Source: Lentisphaerota bacterium
Lineage (GTDB): Bacteria > Verrucomicrobiota > Lentisphaeria > Victivallales > Victivallaceae
Assembly: GCA_015061685.1 (NCBI GenBank)
Contig: SUWD01000002.1
Span: 62,001 to 126,000, forward strand
Direction of reading: 5' to 3'
Length of the DNA: 64,000 bases
A model generated the notes under the pieces. The model was not told the DNA's origin. It saw only the letters and a list, made by a program, of their open reading frames with translations, and did not search any database. Shown one piece after another: positions 49,643 through 57,862 of the stretch (position 1 is the stretch's first letter; each line of letters begins with the position of its first letter). The position numbers and the translations under genes are program-made.

Positions 49643-51232
49643 ATGATAACAAGAAAGAAATGGTTGTGGAAGCATGCTGCTGCATTGTTGCTGGTTGCTG
49701 CTTCCGGGTGTTACAGTTACAAACAACCGGCGGTTGCGACCCTTGGGGAAAGTTATTCGCAGCGTCAGAAAGATTCAGCTGATGATCTGCTGAAAGATAT
49801 TTCCACACTTTCTTTACGTGATGCCCAGCGGATTGCTATAAAGAACAATCCGACCTATATTGCCGCTTATCATTCAATGGAAGCTGCCCGTTTGAAGTAT
49901 TTGCAGGCGTGGGGTGCTTATTCTCCGACGGTAAGTGCTTCCTTTGATATGGGGTATAATCCCACTTGGGAGATCGTTTCCGGAAAAAATCCGCGAAATG
50001 ATAAGTTGAGTTTGAGTACCGGTATCAATGCCAACTTGTTGATTTTTGATGGATTTGCCCGGCTTTTCAAGCTTAAGGCTGCCAAAAGCGGATTCAACTA
50101 TCAGGCACGTATGGAAGAAGATGCCTGCCGTACAATGATGCAGGCGGTTGCTTATGCGTACAATACTGTGTTGCTTGCTATTGAAAATCGCCGTATCGCC
50201 AAAGAGGACCGCGATTTTCAAATCAGTTCTCTGCAGAATACCCGTCACAAATTTGAAGCAGGAGCTGCTCCATTGAGTGATGTCCTTAACTTTGAAATCT
50301 ATGTGAACAGTGCTGAAGTCAGCATGGTTGCCGCTGATTATCAGTATGAAGTCGCACTTTATGCTCTCTCTCAACTTATGGGATATCCGGAAGGTACTTT
50401 GCCGGCTCATGTTAAATTCCCGTCAGAGTATAAGACCCAATTTGCAGATTTGCCTGCGGTTGAGCTTTATCTTGATGCAGCACTTGCCAATCGTCCGGAT
50501 CTCAAAGCGTATCGTGAACAGTTGAATATTTCGAAATACCGTGTCTATCAGGCGTGGGGAGCTTATTCTCCGACGGTCAATGGATTTTTCAACTGGGGAT
50601 ATTCCCGCGGCGAAAATCATTACAACGATATCCGTCCGACTACCGAAAATGAAGAAACTCATTTGTCAATGGGAATTTCTGCCGATTGGGTTATTTTCAA
50701 TGGAGCTGTGCGTCTTAATCAGTTGCGTGAAGCAAAAGCCAATCAGGCAGTTGCCGAATATCAGGTTGCTGCTCAGTGGTTTAAGGTGATCAGCGAAGTG
50801 CGTACTGCATATGCAAACTATGTGCAGAATGTAAGAAAAACCAAGCTGTTTGCCAAAATCCGTACTCTTTCGTCCCAGCAGCGTGATTTGGTGGCGGATG
50901 AATACAATGCCGGTAAAGCAGAGCTTACCCGTTTGAATGAGGCTCAACGTGACTTGGTTGAAGCGGAGACCTCGCTCGCATCAAGTTATATCAACGTGCA
51001 GAATGCCAAAGCACAGTTGACCGCTGCTGTCGGTGGTACAAGTGCTGATTACTACATGAATAATGAAGTTTCTGACAATATCCCCGGTCTGGAAGGTGTA
51101 GCTTCTGCTGAAAAAGCTGTGGAAGATGGTAAGGGCGGTGCTCAAACTGAACCTGCTGAAGCTCCTGGATTGACGCGTGATTTCAATAATGCTCCGGCTA
51201 TTCCTGACAGTGCAACTGCCGGGCAAAAATAA
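49643..51232 (+). CDS. TolC-family outer-membrane efflux protein
   Basis: A 529-aa outer-membrane factor. The signal peptide ends in a lipobox-like AASGC (Cys22), so it may be lipid-anchored, as OprM-type proteins are. The body is two homologous halves with long alpha-helical barrel segments. The sequence QAWGAYSPTV appears in both halves (about residues 90-99 and 303-312), with nearly identical DNA. The C-terminal 70 residues are a Pro/Ala-rich tail. No RND pump or adaptor gene is next to it, so partners lie elsewhere. It begins a set with peptide deformylase and two further genes (14 nt, 2 nt, overlap). Confidence 0.9.
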   Translation: MITRKKWLWKHAAALLLVAASGCYSYKQPAVATLGESYSQRQKDSADDLLKDISTLSLRDAQRIAIKNNPTYIAAYHSMEAARLKYLQAWGAYSPTVSASFDMGYNPTWEIVSGKNPRNDKLSLSTGINANLLIFDGFARLFKLKAAKSGFNYQARMEEDACRTMMQAVAYAYNTVLLAIENRRIAKEDRDFQISSLQNTRHKFEAGAAPLSDVLNFEIYVNSAEVSMVAADYQYEVALYALSQLMGYPEGTLPAHVKFPSEYKTQFADLPAVELYLDAALANRPDLKAYREQLNISKYRVYQAWGAYSPTVNGFFNWGYSRGENHYNDIRPTTENEETHLSMGISADWVIFNGAVRLNQLREAKANQAVAEYQVAAQWFKVISEVRTAYANYVQNVRKTKLFAKIRTLSSQQRDLVADEYNAGKAELTRLNEAQRDLVEAETSLASSYINVQNAKAQLTAAVGGTSADYYMNNEVSDNIPGLEGVASAEKAVEDGKGGAQTEPAEAPGLTRDFNNAPAIPDSATAGQK

Positions 51233-51246
51233 GCAGTCTGCCAGAA

Positions 51247-51831
51247 ATGCTTTTCAAAAATAAAAAAGAATCTTTCGTGGTTTATACTGCCGGTGCGGCG
51301 GTCTTGAAAGAGATCGCCAGCCCGGTTGTCTCTGTCAATCAGGAAATTCGTGATTTGGCAGAGGAAATGATTAAAGCCATGCGTTTTTTCGATGGTATCG
51401 GTTTGGCAGCACCGCAGTACGGAAAATCTTTGCGATTGGTTGTTTTTGATGTCCCGAAACAAAATAGCACCGGTACTCCGGGGGAGGAGTATTTGTTGCC
51501 AAAAATGCCTCTTGCCGTAATAAATCCGGAAATAATTGCCCGTTCAGCTCAAGTAACAGAAAGAGAAGAAGGGTGCTTGTCTGTTCCCGGAATTTATGCC
51601 CCGGTAGTCCGTCCGTCAAGTGTTGTATTCAGAGCCCAGACTTTGGATGGTGAATTCCTTGAGTTTGAGTGCGGTGGTTTATTGGGACGGTGTATCCAGC
51701 ATGAATTAGACCATCTTGATGGTTTCCTTTTTACAGATCGTCTTTCTCCTGATGTAGAAAGAGCAATACGGGGAGATCTCAACCGTTTGAAAAGTGCAGG
51801 GCAGAATCGCAATTACCGCAGGATAAAATAA
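51247..51831 (+). CDS. def: Peptide deformylase
   Basis: A 194-aa metalloenzyme that removes the formyl group from nascent proteins. All three family motifs are intact: GIGLAAPQYG, EEGCLSVPG and QHELDHLDG. It lacks the long C-terminal basic extension of some enzymes. It lies 14 nt behind the TolC-like gene. There is no fmt gene nearby, although def-fmt pairing is common. Confidence 0.96.
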   Translation: MLFKNKKESFVVYTAGAAVLKEIASPVVSVNQEIRDLAEEMIKAMRFFDGIGLAAPQYGKSLRLVVFDVPKQNSTGTPGEEYLLPKMPLAVINPEIIARSAQVTEREEGCLSVPGIYAPVVRPSSVVFRAQTLDGEFLEFECGGLLGRCIQHELDHLDGFLFTDRLSPDVERAIRGDLNRLKSAGQNRNYRRIK

Positions 51832-51833
51832 GT

Positions 51834-52766
51834 ATGGGGTTTTTAAGTTCTTTTTTAGGTGCTTGTCGCGGACCGCAGATATTCAATGATTTGCGTAAAT
51901 ACTCCTGGGGGCGGGTTATCTGGCACTTTTTTCTGATTTGTTTTTTTTGCAGTATTGCAGTCGGTATTGGAAATTATATGATGATAAAATACCGGTGGCG
52001 GGCAATATATAATAATTTCAATGAAATATTCGGAAAAGAACTAATTCTCGATAAAAGCGGTATTTTACCGCAGATTTCTCCGGATGTCAATCGTTTTCAG
52101 GAATTACCCAATAACTCTCTGCTGATATATGTCGGAAATAATCAAAATGTTGATTTCGCAGATGAGATGCTGCGTCAGCGTAATCTGATATTTTTGTGGG
52201 GCAGGGGAGCTTGTGTCGTGTTTGTCAGAAATGAAAAGTTTTGGCAACGGGTGGCAGGATTTTCTCCGGAAGAAAATTTGCAGCAGCAGTCTGCTGATGT
52301 GTTGACCTACGAAAAAATGAAAGAGCAGCTTTTATACTTTGCAAAGTTGCCGATTTCTGATAAATGGAGTTATCCGGAGGAGTATCGTAATGGTGTAACC
52401 AGTTATCAAGTATTGGTTTTTGCCAGAATGTCGTATGCATTGGGAAAAGCTGTTTTTTACTTCCTTTTCAGTTTTTTATTGACATTTTTTTCCAGTTTAT
52501 TTTTTATGTTGCTGTACTGGTTGTTTTCTTTCGGCAGGCCGCAAATTTTTTCCTTTGCAGAATTGTGGAAAGTTGCATTGTATGCAGCATTCCCGGTGTT
52601 ACTGGTTGTTAATGCATTCCCGGCGTTGCAGTTGCCGGGGGCAGGTTTCTTTGAATATCTGTTTCTGCTCGGATGGGTCGGATATTTATCTTTCGTTCTG
52701 AAATATTTAGTACGATTATTCAATGAAACTAAAAGTGAAAATAACAGGAGAGAAACAAATGGATGA
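51834..52766 (+). CDS. Hypothetical multi-pass membrane protein
   Basis: I do not recognise a firm family for this 310-aa protein; a resemblance to DUF1189-type proteins is weak. One N-terminal membrane helix (about 28-48, WHFFLICFFCSIAVGIGNYM) is followed by about 150 residues outside the membrane, and then three or four helices near the C-terminus (about 200-300). It starts 2 nt after def and its end overlaps the next start by 8 nt, so its expression is tied to the Cdc123-like protein. Confidence 0.7.
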   Translation: MGFLSSFLGACRGPQIFNDLRKYSWGRVIWHFFLICFFCSIAVGIGNYMMIKYRWRAIYNNFNEIFGKELILDKSGILPQISPDVNRFQELPNNSLLIYVGNNQNVDFADEMLRQRNLIFLWGRGACVVFVRNEKFWQRVAGFSPEENLQQQSADVLTYEKMKEQLLYFAKLPISDKWSYPEEYRNGVTSYQVLVFARMSYALGKAVFYFLFSFLLTFFSSLFFMLLYWLFSFGRPQIFSFAELWKVALYAAFPVLLVVNAFPALQLPGAGFFEYLFLLGWVGYLSFVLKYLVRLFNETKSENNRRETNG

Positions 52767-53499
52767 ATTGGATAAATTTTTCCGTGTTCCTGAATGGTAT
52801 GCGGCGTTGGCTCCTTTTACTTGGGATACAAAGTTTGTAAAATTGCGTAAAGATGCAATAGATGCCCTCTCTGTCGGCATGAATGAAGAACAAGCTAAAG
52901 AGTTTCTTTATACTCCGGTTGGCAAAGGAGTTATGAATGACTTGGCGGAACCGATGGGGGATATTCCCGGAAATGCTTTTGCTTTTGTTGACAGTTGTGC
53001 TCCTACGGATACGGAACGTTTCGCTCTGAAAGGCGGAGCGGTATATTCTCCCCGCAGTGCGTTGTTTTATTTACTTCAGAGCAAAAAAGTTTCAGAAGCA
53101 GCTCGGAACAACAAAGTTGAGTATATCTGCCTGCGTCCATTTCGTAAAATTACCCGTGCCAGAGAATTCCGGTTGTTTATTTATGATGGAAAACTTTCGG
53201 CAATGAGTCAATATAATTTGATTCGCCATTTCCGGCGTTTGGAAGGTGTGAAGAAATCTTACTGGGATTCCGCTGTAAAATTTGTTGAATCTGTTATTTG
53301 GAGATTGCCGATAAAAACTTTGGTCATAGATATTTATATCACCAGCGGAGGAGATATTCTGGTTGTAGATCTCAACAAATGGGGAGAAACCGATCCGTTG
53401 CTGCTTCGCACATGGGAAAGAGATTGGAGTGAAACGGTTGGTATTCAGCTGATGAGTCCTCCGACCTCAATCTCCGGTGATGTAAAAGTTTCTTTTTAA
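52759..53499 (+). CDS. Cdc123/D123-like ATP-grasp family protein
   Basis: The 246-aa product matches the D123/Cdc123 pattern along its length: WYAALAPFTWDTKFVKL at the N-terminus, YSPRSALFYLL, then REFRLFIYDGKLSAMSQYN (residues 135-153), and IDIYITSGGDILVVDLNKWG followed by ETDPLLLRTWE (residues about 194-221). Eukaryotic Cdc123 uses this ATP-grasp fold to assemble initiation factor eIF2; bacteria lack eIF2, so the role here must differ, perhaps as a peptide or small-molecule ligase. The ATG at 52759 follows CAGGAG at 8 nt. It overlaps the preceding membrane-protein gene. Confidence 0.7.
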   Translation: MDELDKFFRVPEWYAALAPFTWDTKFVKLRKDAIDALSVGMNEEQAKEFLYTPVGKGVMNDLAEPMGDIPGNAFAFVDSCAPTDTERFALKGGAVYSPRSALFYLLQSKKVSEAARNNKVEYICLRPFRKITRAREFRLFIYDGKLSAMSQYNLIRHFRRLEGVKKSYWDSAVKFVESVIWRLPIKTLVIDIYITSGGDILVVDLNKWGETDPLLLRTWERDWSETVGIQLMSPPTSISGDVKVSF

Positions 53500-53506
53500 G
53501 TTAAAT

Positions 53507-54166
53507 TTATTCCCAATGCGGCAGTTGATGCGAAAATTCATTCAACTGCCGTTTTCTTTTTCGGTAATCCGGTAAAATTTCAGCGACAAGACGCCAGAAT
53601 GCCGGAGAGTGATTCATCTCTTTCAGATGCGACAACTCGTGAACGATGACGTAATCAACTGTTTCTACTGGGCATTGAATCAATTTCCAGCTGAAAGATA
53701 TTGTGCGGTTACTGGAGCATGATCCCCAGCGGGTATCCGCTCCGGAGATGCGTATTTTGGTTGGAGTTTCTCCCATTGCCTCCTGAAAGGGGAGTATTCT
53801 TTTGCGGATTATTGCAATGGCAAGTTCCCGGTAGAGAGTTATCATGGAATTTTTTATTTCCTCAAAATTTCCCTTGGGAATCAGAAAAGCATTATCAAAA
53901 ATCCGCAGGCGATGGGTGAAACGCAAAGGATAACGCACTCCAAGCAACATAAAAGTATTGCCTTCTGTAAAATCCGGAAGATTTTTTTCGGGGGCTTTCC
54001 GCAAACGAGTGATCAGGTGTTGATTATCCATTACAAGTTTCCGGAGAAGATGTTCCGGAAACTTGTCAGGGGACAAAACTTCCAAAACACCATCTGCAGC
54101 CAAACGTAATGCGATCCTCTTACGGCGGGGAGAATATATTACCCGGTAGAGATTATTTTCCTGCAT
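53507..54166 (-). CDS. YgjP-like M48-type metallopeptidase
   Basis: A 219-aa protein with the zinc motif HExxH in YVIVHELSHLKEMNHSPAFW, including the third ligand His in NHS, and the preceding DTRWGSCSSNRTISFSWKL typical of the YgjP/DUF45 (SprT-like) family. The N-terminal domain (YRVIYSPRRKRIALRLAADG) also fits. Cellular role unclear. The start at 54166 overlaps the trxB stop by 14 nt; longer in-frame readings would run further into trxB. Confidence 0.85.
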   Translation of the reverse strand: MQENNLYRVIYSPRRKRIALRLAADGVLEVLSPDKFPEHLLRKLVMDNQHLITRLRKAPEKNLPDFTEGNTFMLLGVRYPLRFTHRLRIFDNAFLIPKGNFEEIKNSMITLYRELAIAIIRKRILPFQEAMGETPTKIRISGADTRWGSCSSNRTISFSWKLIQCPVETVDYVIVHELSHLKEMNHSPAFWRLVAEILPDYRKRKRQLNEFSHQLPHWE

Positions 54167-55082
54167 CGGCAAGATACTTTTCTGCATCCATTGCAGCTCT
54201 GGCTCCCATACCTGCTGCAATAATCGCCTGACGGTAACGTGGGTCTGCACAATCTCCCGCTGCAAAAACGCCGGGGATATTGGTGTGGGAGGTATTGTTT
54301 TTTACAACAATGAATCCGTTTTCATGGGTTTCCACTCCGGCATCTTTGAAAATTTTACTGCATGGAGTATGTCCGAGAGCTGTGAAAACGGCGGAACACT
54401 TTATTTCTGCTTCATTTTCTGAATTGCGATCAAGTATTTTGACCCCGGAAACTTTTTGGTCTCCAAGTATTTCAAGGATCTGGCAATTCAAGTGAAATTT
54501 TATTTTTGGATTTTGTTTGGCTCTTTCTGCCATGATGAGTGAAGCACGCAACTCATTACGCCGGTGGATCAAATGCACTTCGGAAGCAAATCTGGTCATA
54601 AAAATGGCTTCTTCCATGGCAGAATCTCCACCGCCGGCAACCACAACCGGTACCTCTTTAAAAAAAGCCCCGTCGCAGGTGGCACAAGCAGATACACCAT
54701 TGCCGTAAAGCCGACTTTCACCGGGAACATCAAGGTGACGGGGAGTTGCACCTGAAGCAATTATGAGTGTTTGAGTTTCAATGGTACGGCCATCGGAAAC
54801 TTCAAGGATGTGTGTACCGCATTGATCAAGTTTTACCGATGTGATTTCTTCATACTCAAAGACAGCTCCAAACTTTTCAGCTTGGAATTGCATATCCATA
54901 ACCAGATCGAAACCATTTTTTCCATCAGGAAAACCGGGGAAGTTTTCCACTTCTCCGGTTTGGGTAAGCAAACCGCCAGGCAGAGAGCCTGCAAAAACAA
55001 TCGGTTTCAATCCAGCCCTTGCCGCATAGATGGCTGCCGTGGAACCGGCAGGACCATTGCCGATGATTATAACTTTTTCCAT
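54153..55082 (-). CDS. trxB: Thioredoxin reductase
   Basis: A 309-aa NADPH-dependent flavoenzyme that reduces thioredoxin. The FAD motif IIGNGPAGSTAAIYAARAG, the redox-active pair CATCDG (in GVSACATCDGAFF), the NADPH motif VAGGGDSAMEEAIFM and the C-terminal GVFAAGDCADPRYRQAIIAA are intact. TCAGGAGACTGATT precedes the start. It forms an overlapping pair with the metallopeptidase gene. Confidence 0.95.
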   Translation of the reverse strand: MEKVIIIGNGPAGSTAAIYAARAGLKPIVFAGSLPGGLLTQTGEVENFPGFPDGKNGFDLVMDMQFQAEKFGAVFEYEEITSVKLDQCGTHILEVSDGRTIETQTLIIASGATPRHLDVPGESRLYGNGVSACATCDGAFFKEVPVVVAGGGDSAMEEAIFMTRFASEVHLIHRRNELRASLIMAERAKQNPKIKFHLNCQILEILGDQKVSGVKILDRNSENEAEIKCSAVFTALGHTPCSKIFKDAGVETHENGFIVVKNNTSHTNIPGVFAAGDCADPRYRQAIIAAGMGARAAMDAEKYLADAGK

Positions 55083-55196
55083 AATCAGTCTCCTGAATAT
55101 TGATCAAACTTTTTCTGTCATTATTAAACGTACATCACCGGAGGTGTTTTTTCTACTGTTTTTGGAAAAATAATTCTATTTTTTTACTGATTTTGT

Positions 55197-55224
55197 TTGA
55201 CTTTGACGGAAAATGTAGTATTTT
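55197..55224 (+). promoter_or_regulatory. Promoter of the ROK regulator-nagB operon
   Basis: TTGACT (55197-55202) and TATTTT (55219-55224) with a 16-bp spacer; the palindrome at 55226-55238 begins 1 bp after the -10. Confidence 0.6.
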
Positions 55225-55225
55225 A

Positions 55226-55238
55226 TGACATAATGTCA
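55226..55238. promoter_or_regulatory. Palindromic operator candidate for the ROK regulator
   Basis: TGACATAATGTCA is an odd-length inverted repeat with 6-bp arms around one central base, placed over the expected transcription start. A repressor bound here would block the promoter, which fits autoregulation by the downstream ROK protein. Confidence 0.55.
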
Positions 55239-55257
55239 ACTTAACTAACAAACCGGT

Positions 55258-56358
55258 ATGATGCGTTTTACTCATGTTTCCGGCAAACGCCGGATATTCG
55301 AAAAATTACGTCGGGAGGGACGGATTTCACGGGCTGATCTTGCCCGTAAATGTTCGCTGACCCGTCCGGCAGTATCTGCCATCGTGGAAGAATTGATCGC
55401 TTCCGGGATGGTCAGGGAGTTGGGACCGGGGCGTTCAACCGGAGGAAAGCCTCCGATCATGCTGGAATTCATTCCGGATGCCCGTTGTGCCATCGGTATA
55501 AATCTTGGCGGGGATGGACTGATAGAGGGCGTGTTGTGCAATCTTTCCAGTGGAATTGTCAAATCGGAATCCGTTTGTTATGAGAATACTTTTGAAAACA
55601 TTCTCAAAGGTACAGAGCGGTTGATCAGAATGCTTTCTCTCCGCAATACAGGGGGAATCCTGTCCGGTGTCGGTATTGCGGTGTCGGGAATAGTTGATAA
55701 TTCAGGGGTTGTAGTACGGTCAAAATTGGATATCGCCGGTAAACCTCTTGCCGAGATGCTGGAACGCAATACCGGTTTACCGGTACGTATAGAACGCCGC
55801 CCCAATGCAGCTGCTTTGGCAGAGGCTCTTTTTGGTGCCGGCAAGGATTCTTCCCGTCTGGTCTATCTTACCAGCGGTATCGGTGTCGGAGCCGGATTGG
55901 TGATAAACAATGAAATTTTTACCGGGAGCAATGGTTTTGCCGGAGAAGTAGGACAACTCCATCTCCCTGATTCCCGGATTTTGGAAGAAGCTGCCCGCCC
56001 CAGTGCGATGCTTAAAGCGTATATGAAAGCGACAGGGAAGGAGTTGGGGATGGAAGATTTTATCCAGCTTTTCCTTTCCGGAGATACTCTTGCGGAAAAA
56101 ATGGTTATGGATAATGCCCGTTATCTGGCTTATGCTGCCGGAATCGCCGCTAATCTGTTTGATCCGGATGCATTGGTTCTGGGAGGAGATGTTCTGGAAT
56201 TCGGAGACCGGCATTTTGAAATGTTTAAACAGGAATTTTTAGCAATGTCGGTTGCTTCCGGAGAAAAAAAGGCTCCGTCAGTGTTGCGTTCCATGTTCGG
56301 CCGCAGCGGTGTCGCTGTCGGCGGAGCTCAGATAATACTCGACTCGTTGGTTCAATAA
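55258..56358 (+). CDS. ROK family transcriptional regulator
   Basis: A 366-aa NagC/XylR-type protein. The N-terminal winged helix-turn-helix is clear (RISRADLARKCSLTRPAVSA), followed by the actin-fold ROK domain with GVGIAVSGIVDNSG and RRPNAAALAEALFGAGKDSS. The zinc-binding loop usual in this family (GxxGH followed by CxCGxxGC) is missing: the region reads GEVGQLHLPDSRILEEAARP. It leads into nagB after 26 nt, so glucosamine 6-phosphate or an N-acetylated relative is the likely effector. There is no clear ribosome binding site before the first ATG. Confidence 0.88.
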   Translation: MMRFTHVSGKRRIFEKLRREGRISRADLARKCSLTRPAVSAIVEELIASGMVRELGPGRSTGGKPPIMLEFIPDARCAIGINLGGDGLIEGVLCNLSSGIVKSESVCYENTFENILKGTERLIRMLSLRNTGGILSGVGIAVSGIVDNSGVVVRSKLDIAGKPLAEMLERNTGLPVRIERRPNAAALAEALFGAGKDSSRLVYLTSGIGVGAGLVINNEIFTGSNGFAGEVGQLHLPDSRILEEAARPSAMLKAYMKATGKELGMEDFIQLFLSGDTLAEKMVMDNARYLAYAAGIAANLFDPDALVLGGDVLEFGDRHFEMFKQEFLAMSVASGEKKAPSVLRSMFGRSGVAVGGAQIILDSLVQ

Positions 56359-56384
56359 ATCCATTAACATGAAAGGGTAAAAAA

Positions 56385-57128
56385 ATGGATGTTAAAATTT
56401 TTGAAGACAAGTTTGCTCTCGGCAAAGCCGCCGCTGCTCTTGGAGCTGAAAAAATCCGTGCAGCGATTGCTAAAAAAGGAAGTGCCAATGTGATCCTCGC
56501 AACCGGTGCCAGCCAGTTTGAGATGCTTGAAGCTCTTTTGCAGGAACAGGGAATTGATTGGAGCGTTGTCAAATTTTTCCATTTGGATGAATATGTCGGT
56601 TTGCCGATCACTCATCCGGCAAGTTTCCGTCTGTACCTGTGGAGCCGTTTTATCAGCAAACTTCCGGTGCCGCCGGCCGCCTTTTTCCCGGTGAATGGTT
56701 CTGCCGATGATATTGATGCTGTCCTTGCGGAACTTGAAAAAAACATCACCGCCAATCCGATCGACGTGGCTTTCGTCGGTATCGGTGAAAATGGACACCT
56801 CGCTTTCAACGATCCCCCGGCTGATTTTGAAACCGAAAAAGCCTACATCAAAATCGAATTGGAAGAACGCTGCCGCAAACAGCAGCTCGGTGAAGGCTGG
56901 TTCCCGACCTTTGATGATGTTCCCAAATTTGCGATCAGCATGAGTGTCAAACAGTGCATGAAATCCGCCAGCATCATCAACAGCGTGCCGGATCTGCGTA
57001 AAGCCGAAGCCGTCAAAATGGCTTTGGAAGGTCCGGTGAGCAACATGTGTGCTGCCAGTATGCTGCAGCTGCATCCGGATTGCACGACTTTCCTTGACAA
57101 GGATTCTGCTTCACTGCTTACCAAGTAA
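56385..57128 (+). CDS. nagB: Glucosamine-6-phosphate deaminase
   Basis: A 247-aa enzyme that converts glucosamine 6-phosphate to fructose 6-phosphate and ammonia. VILATGASQFEMLEALL, FFHLDEYVGLPITHPASF, FVGIGENGHLAFNDPP and the later lid region fit NagB; catalytic Asp and His of the family lie in LDEY and GHLAFND. Slightly shorter than the 266-aa enterobacterial enzyme, lacking its C-terminal allosteric part. It follows the ROK regulator and is 1 nt from the phosphatase gene, giving an amino-sugar operon. Confidence 0.9.
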   Translation: MDVKIFEDKFALGKAAAALGAEKIRAAIAKKGSANVILATGASQFEMLEALLQEQGIDWSVVKFFHLDEYVGLPITHPASFRLYLWSRFISKLPVPPAAFFPVNGSADDIDAVLAELEKNITANPIDVAFVGIGENGHLAFNDPPADFETEKAYIKIELEERCRKQQLGEGWFPTFDDVPKFAISMSVKQCMKSASIINSVPDLRKAEAVKMALEGPVSNMCAASMLQLHPDCTTFLDKDSASLLTK

Positions 57129-57129
57129 G

Positions 57130-57780
57130 ATGCTTACAGAATTCATTTTTGTCCGGCACGGGGAGACTGATGCCAACCGTGCCGGAATTCTTCAGGGGAG
57201 TAGAGATATTCCCCTGAATGCTGTCGGGATCAGACAGGCTGAAGCTGTGGCAGAATATCTGCGTGATACCGATTTTGATGCGGTGTATTCCAGCCCACTG
57301 TCCAGAGCAGTAAAAACTGCTGAAATATTGCTTGCTGCAGGGCATGATAAGCTGCTGCTGCAAAAAACACCGGCTTTGCAGGAGTGGAGATGTGGAGAGC
57401 TTGATGGTCTGACCTGGGAGGAGATCAATGCCCGATTCCCGAAAGAAGCCGGTTCTTTCTGCTTTGAGCAAATCGAAGTACAAATGCCGGGCGGCGAATC
57501 CGGTTTTGAGTTCCAGAAACGGGTCGAAGATTTTTTGAAACACTTGCGGGATGAATTTCCCGGGAAAAGGATTTTGTTGGTTTCTCACGGAGGAGTATTG
57601 CAGCGGATTTTCCGTTTTGTTGCCGGTGTCGTTGCAGAGGGAAATATCATTCCTCTTGCCGGAAATGCGTCGGTAAGTTCCTTTGTATTCAATCACAAAC
57701 TGAATGCTTGGCAATTAACTTCATGGAACCGTCTTGAACATCTCAAAGGTCTTCCACAGCACGTATCCCGTGTTTTGTGA
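57130..57780 (+). CDS. Histidine phosphatase (phosphoglycerate mutase-like)
   Basis: A 216-aa member of the histidine phosphatase superfamily. The phosphohistidine motif is FVRHGETDANRAGILQGSRD, with the second Arg in YSSPLSRAVKTAEIL and the second His in LLVSHGGVLQRIFRFVAG. This is the PhoE/CobC/GpmB group, usually broad-range phosphatases rather than glycolytic mutases. The start at 57130 is 1 nt after the nagB stop. No other glycolytic gene is adjacent. Confidence 0.88.
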   Translation: MLTEFIFVRHGETDANRAGILQGSRDIPLNAVGIRQAEAVAEYLRDTDFDAVYSSPLSRAVKTAEILLAAGHDKLLLQKTPALQEWRCGELDGLTWEEINARFPKEAGSFCFEQIEVQMPGGESGFEFQKRVEDFLKHLRDEFPGKRILLVSHGGVLQRIFRFVAGVVAEGNIIPLAGNASVSSFVFNHKLNAWQLTSWNRLEHLKGLPQHVSRVL

Positions 57781-57810
57781 AAGTATTTTTACAAAGAAGA
57801 TCAATACCAT

Positions 57811-57839
57811 TTGCATTTATCTGCAGATGGTGTTATTTT
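57811..57839 (+). promoter_or_regulatory. Promoter of the Sel1-repeat gene
   Basis: TTGCAT (57811-57816) and TATTTT (57834-57839) with a 17-bp spacer, 23 bp before the start codon. Confidence 0.6.
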
Positions 57840-57862
57840 TATACAGATCGTGGAGGAAAAAA

